From positions 1 to 7,369 of the forward strand of contig JAJYGY010000057.1 in NCBI GenBank assembly GCA_021790555.1: a stretch of 7,369 bases of DNA, read 5' to 3'. Source of the stretch: a bacterium. Its GTDB lineage: Bacteria > Oederibacteriota > JAJYGY01. A program made the translations under genes and the position numbers. Positions within the stretch are counted from its first letter, which is position 1; each line of letters begins with the position of its first letter. Below, one piece after another: positions 4,823 to 7,369 of the stretch. Under the pieces are notes generated by a model. It was not told the origin of the DNA, searched no databases, and saw only the letters and a program-made list of their open reading frames with translations.

Positions 4823-7209
4823 GCCCCCACCGGCCCCATCAGCACCTCCACCTCGTGGACGCCCCCGGGGAAGACGGGAGCCAGGTTCCCCGCCACCTCC
4901 CTGCCGTCGACCAGCATGCGGGACACCCCCTTGCTGACGCCCGAGGGGTTCTTCACCCGGATGCGGTACTCGGCCCCCCGGAAGACCCGGGTGACGCGGA
5001 ACTCCTTCCACTTCTTGGGCACGCAGGGGTCCACCCGCAGGCCCTTGAATTCGGCCCGCACCCCCAGGATGTACTGCGACACGGCGATGAAGTTCCAGGC
5101 CGCCGTGCCGGTCAGCCAGCTGTTCTTGGCCTGGCCGAACTTGGGGCTTTCCCTGCCCGCCACCATCTGGGCGTAGACGTAGGGTTCGGTGCGGTGCAGG
5201 TCGGCCTTCTTGTTCTTGGCCGCCGGCAGGATGGCCTTGTAGTAGCGCATGGCCCGGTCGCCCCGGCCCAGCAGGGTCTCGGCGATGACCGCCCAGGGGT
5301 TGGGGTGGCAGAAGATGGCCCCGTTTTCCTTCAGCCCCGGGGGGAACAGGGTGATGGCGCCCAGCCTGGGGTCGTACTTGCGGTAGGCCGGGGCGTTGAG
5401 CAGGATGCCGTGGGGCGTGGCCAGCCTCTCCTCCACGCTGTCCATGGCCCGGCGCCCCCTTTCCAGGGGCGCGGCCCCCGAGAACACGGCCCAGCTCTGC
5501 GAATTGAGGTGGATCACCGAGCCCTCGCGGCAGGACTTCGACCCCACCGGCTCACCCTCCTCGGTGAAGGCCCGCGTGTACCATTCCCCGTCCCAGGCGG
5601 CCTTCTCGATGGCCCGCGCCATCTCGGCCGCCCACTCGCGGTAATGGTCGACCTCCAGCGGCCGGCCCGAATGCGAGGCCAGTTCGGCCATGTCCCCGCA
5701 GGCCTTGACGAACATCTGGGCCACCATCACGCTCTCGGAGCGGGATTCCTTCATCCGCCCCGCCTCCACCAGGCCCTGGTCCAGGTTCATGCAGTCGTTC
5801 CAGTCCGCGCGGAAGATCTTGGGCAGGCCGTGGGGGCCCCGGTTGTCCCAGCTGTACTGCAGGGCCCGCATCAAGTGCTCGTAGAGCTTGGCCGAGGACC
5901 CGTCGTCGAAGGGAACCTTCTCCCCCAGGAAGTCGGCGTCGCCCGTCTCGCGCACGTAGGCCGCCGTGGCCAGCACCAGCCAGAGGTGGTCGTCGGAGAA
6001 GCCGAAGCCGTTGCCCTTCTTGGTCAGGGGCGAATACTGGTGGCGGGCCGAGCCGTCGGCGAACTGGGTGGAGGCCAGGTCCAGCAGCCTCTGGCGCACC
6101 TTTTCCGGGATCTGGTAGACGAAGCCCATGGTGTCCTGGTTGCTGTCCCGGAAGCCCATGCCCCGGCCGATGCCGGATTCGAAATAGCTGGCCGAACGGC
6201 TCCAGTTGAAGGTGGTGCGGCACTGGTACTGGTTCCACACGTTGACCATCAGGTTGAGGTCCTCGTCCGGGGTCTCGCACTGGTAGCGCGAAAGGTTGGC
6301 CTGCCAGGTGTCCTTCAGCCGGGCCAGGGCCGCCTCCACCTGGGCCGGGTCCTTGTAGCGGGCGATGGCCTTCTCCTGGTCGCCCCGCTTCTGGCCGAAG
6401 CCCAGCACGAAGACCAGGGTCCGGGTCTCGCCGGGCTTGAGGTTCAGCTTGACGTAGTGGCTGCCCACCGGGGCCCAGTCCGAGGCCAGGGTGTTGCTGC
6501 CCCGCCCGCGGGCCACGTTGCCGGGCCTCTCCAGGCTTCCGTAGGGGCCGCCCAGGAACTCGAAGCGCTCGGTGTCGAAGCTGCTCATCTTGCCGCTGCA
6601 GGAGAAGAAGGCGTAATGGTCCCCGTAGACCCGGTAGCGGGAGAGGTGGTACAGGGTGTTGGTCCTTCGGTCGACCTCGCACTCGGCGATGTTGAGGTTG
6701 TACTGGAAGTCGGTCATGTCGTTGAGCGCGTCCCAGAGGCAGAACTCGGCCAGCGACACGGCCGTCAGCCGCCGGGGCCGCCGGGTCTTGTTGCTGATCT
6801 CGACCCGCCAGACCTCCAGGGTCTCGCCCTCGGGCACGAAGTAGGTGGAGCGGGTGGACACGCCCGCGTACTCGCTGGAGATGACGGTGTAGCTGAGCCC
6901 GTGGCGGCACTCGTACTTGTAGCGCCGCGGGTCCTGCCGGGTGGGCTGCCAGGTGGTGGACCAGACCTCCCCGCTGGCGTCGTCGCGCAGGTAGACGTAG
7001 CGGCCGTTGGAGTCCAGGGGGATGTTGTTGTAGCGGTAGCGCAGCAGGCGGCGCTGCGAGGCGTCCTTGTAGAAGCTGTAGCCGCCGGCCGTATTGGAGA
7101 TCATGGCGCAGTATTCGCCGGTGCCCAGGTAGTTGATCCAGGGCAGGGGCGTGTCCGGCCTGCGGATGACGTACTCCCTGTTCTTCTTGTCGAACGCGCC
7201 GTATTGCAT
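4819..7209 (-). CDS. GH94 disaccharide phosphorylase, cellobiose phosphorylase-like
   Basis: 796 residues, normal for GH94 (about 800). The family cleaves a beta-linked disaccharide with inorganic phosphate, giving a sugar 1-phosphate and a free sugar, usually in the cytoplasm; no signal peptide is seen. An N-terminal beta-sandwich (about 1-290) starts MQYGAFDKKNREYVI and is followed by a helical barrel. Key sites: RGMGFRDSNQD (349-359; R354/D355 in the -1 site), RADWNDC (467-473; D472 in the place of the general acid), KENG (627-630) and H635 plus WLTGT (698-702) for phosphate binding. FADGSARHQYSPLTKKGN (383-400) is cellobiose-phosphorylase-like. The loop after DWNDC is shorter than I recall in cellobiose phosphorylase, and N- and C-terminal stretches such as YVYLRDDASG (71-80) and NPSGVSKGV (754-762) resemble chitobiose phosphorylase. 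The true substrate may therefore be another disaccharide. ATG at 7209 matches the family N-terminus; the ribosome site is only a G-run. Own promoter upstream, terminator downstream. Confidence 0.93.
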   Translation of the reverse strand: MQYGAFDKKNREYVIRRPDTPLPWINYLGTGEYCAMISNTAGGYSFYKDASQRRLLRYRYNNIPLDSNGRYVYLRDDASGEVWSTTWQPTRQDPRRYKYECRHGLSYTVISSEYAGVSTRSTYFVPEGETLEVWRVEISNKTRRPRRLTAVSLAEFCLWDALNDMTDFQYNLNIAECEVDRRTNTLYHLSRYRVYGDHYAFFSCSGKMSSFDTERFEFLGGPYGSLERPGNVARGRGSNTLASDWAPVGSHYVKLNLKPGETRTLVFVLGFGQKRGDQEKAIARYKDPAQVEAALARLKDTWQANLSRYQCETPDEDLNLMVNVWNQYQCRTTFNWSRSASYFESGIGRGMGFRDSNQDTMGFVYQIPEKVRQRLLDLASTQFADGSARHQYSPLTKKGNGFGFSDDHLWLVLATAAYVRETGDADFLGEKVPFDDGSSAKLYEHLMRALQYSWDNRGPHGLPKIFRADWNDCMNLDQGLVEAGRMKESRSESVMVAQMFVKACGDMAELASHSGRPLEVDHYREWAAEMARAIEKAAWDGEWYTRAFTEEGEPVGSKSCREGSVIHLNSQSWAVFSGAAPLERGRRAMDSVEERLATPHGILLNAPAYRKYDPRLGAITLFPPGLKENGAIFCHPNPWAVIAETLLGRGDRAMRYYKAILPAAKNKKADLHRTEPYVYAQMVAGRESPKFGQAKNSWLTGTAAWNFIAVSQYILGVRAEFKGLRVDPCVPKKWKEFRVTRVFRGAEYRIRVKNPSGVSKGVSRMLVDGREVAGNLAPVFPGGVHEVEVLMGPVGA

Positions 7210-7232
7210 GGGCCCCCCAAAGGGAAGATAAA

Positions 7233-7252
7233 TAATTAAAACGATTAAATTA
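7233..7252. promoter_or_regulatory. CG-centred pseudo-palindrome, possible operator
   Basis: AATTAAAA-CG-ATTAAATT (7234-7251) is an imperfect inverted repeat, with six of eight arm positions matching, and the flanking T/A pair extends the match. A central CG within an A/T palindrome is the style of LacI-family operators, which often control sugar genes. It lies some 30 to 45 bases downstream of the predicted transcription start, suitable for a blocking repressor. The AT-rich background makes chance symmetry likely enough to keep confidence low. Confidence 0.25.
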
Positions 7253-7286
7253 AGGGATAAAAGAGGTCCGTTAAACCCACTCCCTT

Positions 7287-7314
7287 ATTTTAAGCACAAC
7301 CAGGGGATTTTCAA
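7287..7314 (-). promoter_or_regulatory. Sigma70-type promoter of the GH94 gene
   Basis: On the minus strand TTGAAA (7314-7309) and TAAAAT (7292-7287) are 16 bases apart; each box matches five of six consensus positions. Transcription would begin near 7280, giving a leader of about 70 bases before the ATG at 7209. The location inside the AT-rich island supports it. Confidence 0.55.
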
Positions 7315-7335
7315 GCTTAAATTTAACCGGACCGC

Positions 7336-7369
7336 CTAGGCCTTGCCATAGGCCTTCCACACGGCCCAG
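7336..7369 (-). CDS. Possible C-terminal end of an upstream gene
   Basis: From the right edge one minus-strand frame reads WAVWKAYGKA and stops at TAG (7336-7338). Base composition drops sharply just after this stop, which suits the end of a gene. Only ten codons are visible, so the product cannot be named and the frame itself is uncertain. Confidence 0.3.
   Translation of the reverse strand, partial: WAVWKAYGKA

Larger units (their letters stand above)
7210..7335 (-). other. AT-rich 5' control region of the GH94 gene
   Basis: This 126-base gap is the only gene-free stretch longer than 100 bases. By hand count 7221-7330 is about 35% GC, far below the surrounding genes. It holds a predicted promoter (7287-7314) and a pseudo-palindrome (7233-7252). 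No ORF of convincing size is seen in it. Confidence 0.8.

Noticed and set aside
2595..7239. Very long plus-strand open frames opposite the PIN-PhoH, membrane protein and GH94 genes (780 and 830 codons)
   Set aside because: They are low-complexity, rich in G, A, Q, H and V, match no family, and lie antisense to genes with clear catalytic motifs. High third-position GC removes antisense stop codons.
7337..7356. TAGGCCTT direct repeat, with AGGCCT palindromes able to form a hairpin, as a terminator of the upstream gene
   Set aside because: No T-run follows on either strand, and the repeat is explained by coding of KA-YG-KA-stop in the likely C-terminus.
1..7369. tRNA, rRNA, CRISPR array, insertion sequence or phage attachment site
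   Set aside because: No cloverleaf, no regularly spaced repeats, no transposase or integrase motifs and no terminal inverted repeats were seen; the coding density leaves little room for them.

Overview
The window is GC-rich, tightly packed bacterial chromosome, and every gene I can support reads on the minus strand (right to left in window coordinates). ADP-heptose-type glycosyltransferases (two GT9 enzymes) and a WaaE-like GT2 enzyme point to a Gram-negative, lipopolysaccharide-making organism. High GC, short intergenic gaps, frequent TTG/GTG starts with good Shine-Dalgarno sequences, and AT-rich promoter islands are all visible. A deep-branching Gram-negative lineage (for example Elusimicrobiota or a deltaproteobacterial group) would fit, but the sequence does not settle the taxonomy. 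There is no sign of phage, transposon, CRISPR or RNA genes.

Layout in transcription order. (1) At the right edge, 7336-7369 may hold the last codons of an upstream gene. (2) A control region at 7210-7335, only about 35% GC over 7221-7330, carries a good sigma70-type promoter and a CG-centred pseudo-palindrome. (3) 4819-7209 is a complete GH94 disaccharide phosphorylase, closest in motifs to cellobiose phosphorylase. (4) 4688-4822 is a compact control region. It has a promoter overlapping the GH94 stop codon, a possible 17-codon leader ORF and a perfect 9-bp hairpin followed by seven T, that is, an intrinsic terminator lying inside the leader of the next operon. (5) The second operon follows: an HELTH membrane metalloprotease-like protein (4020-4688), a PIN-PhoH ATPase (2691-4004), a GT9 heptosyltransferase (1583-2668), a WaaE-like GT2 glycosyltransferase (724-1548) and a second, divergent GT9 enzyme running off the left edge (1-699). 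Gaps between these genes are 15 to 34 bases, so they probably form one transcript.

Functionally the window joins a carbohydrate-phosphorolysis gene to an envelope operon. The last three genes fit stepwise assembly of the LPS core on the cytoplasmic face of the inner membrane. The protease-like protein and the PIN-PhoH protein look like quality-control or RNA-processing proteins and are translationally coupled to each other. The most unusual points are the attenuator-like leader in front of the second operon, the wholly non-ATG start codons of that operon, and the mixed cellobiose/chitobiose-phosphorylase character of the GH94 enzyme. I found no clearly new multi-gene system. Alignment comparisons here are from memory of the families.
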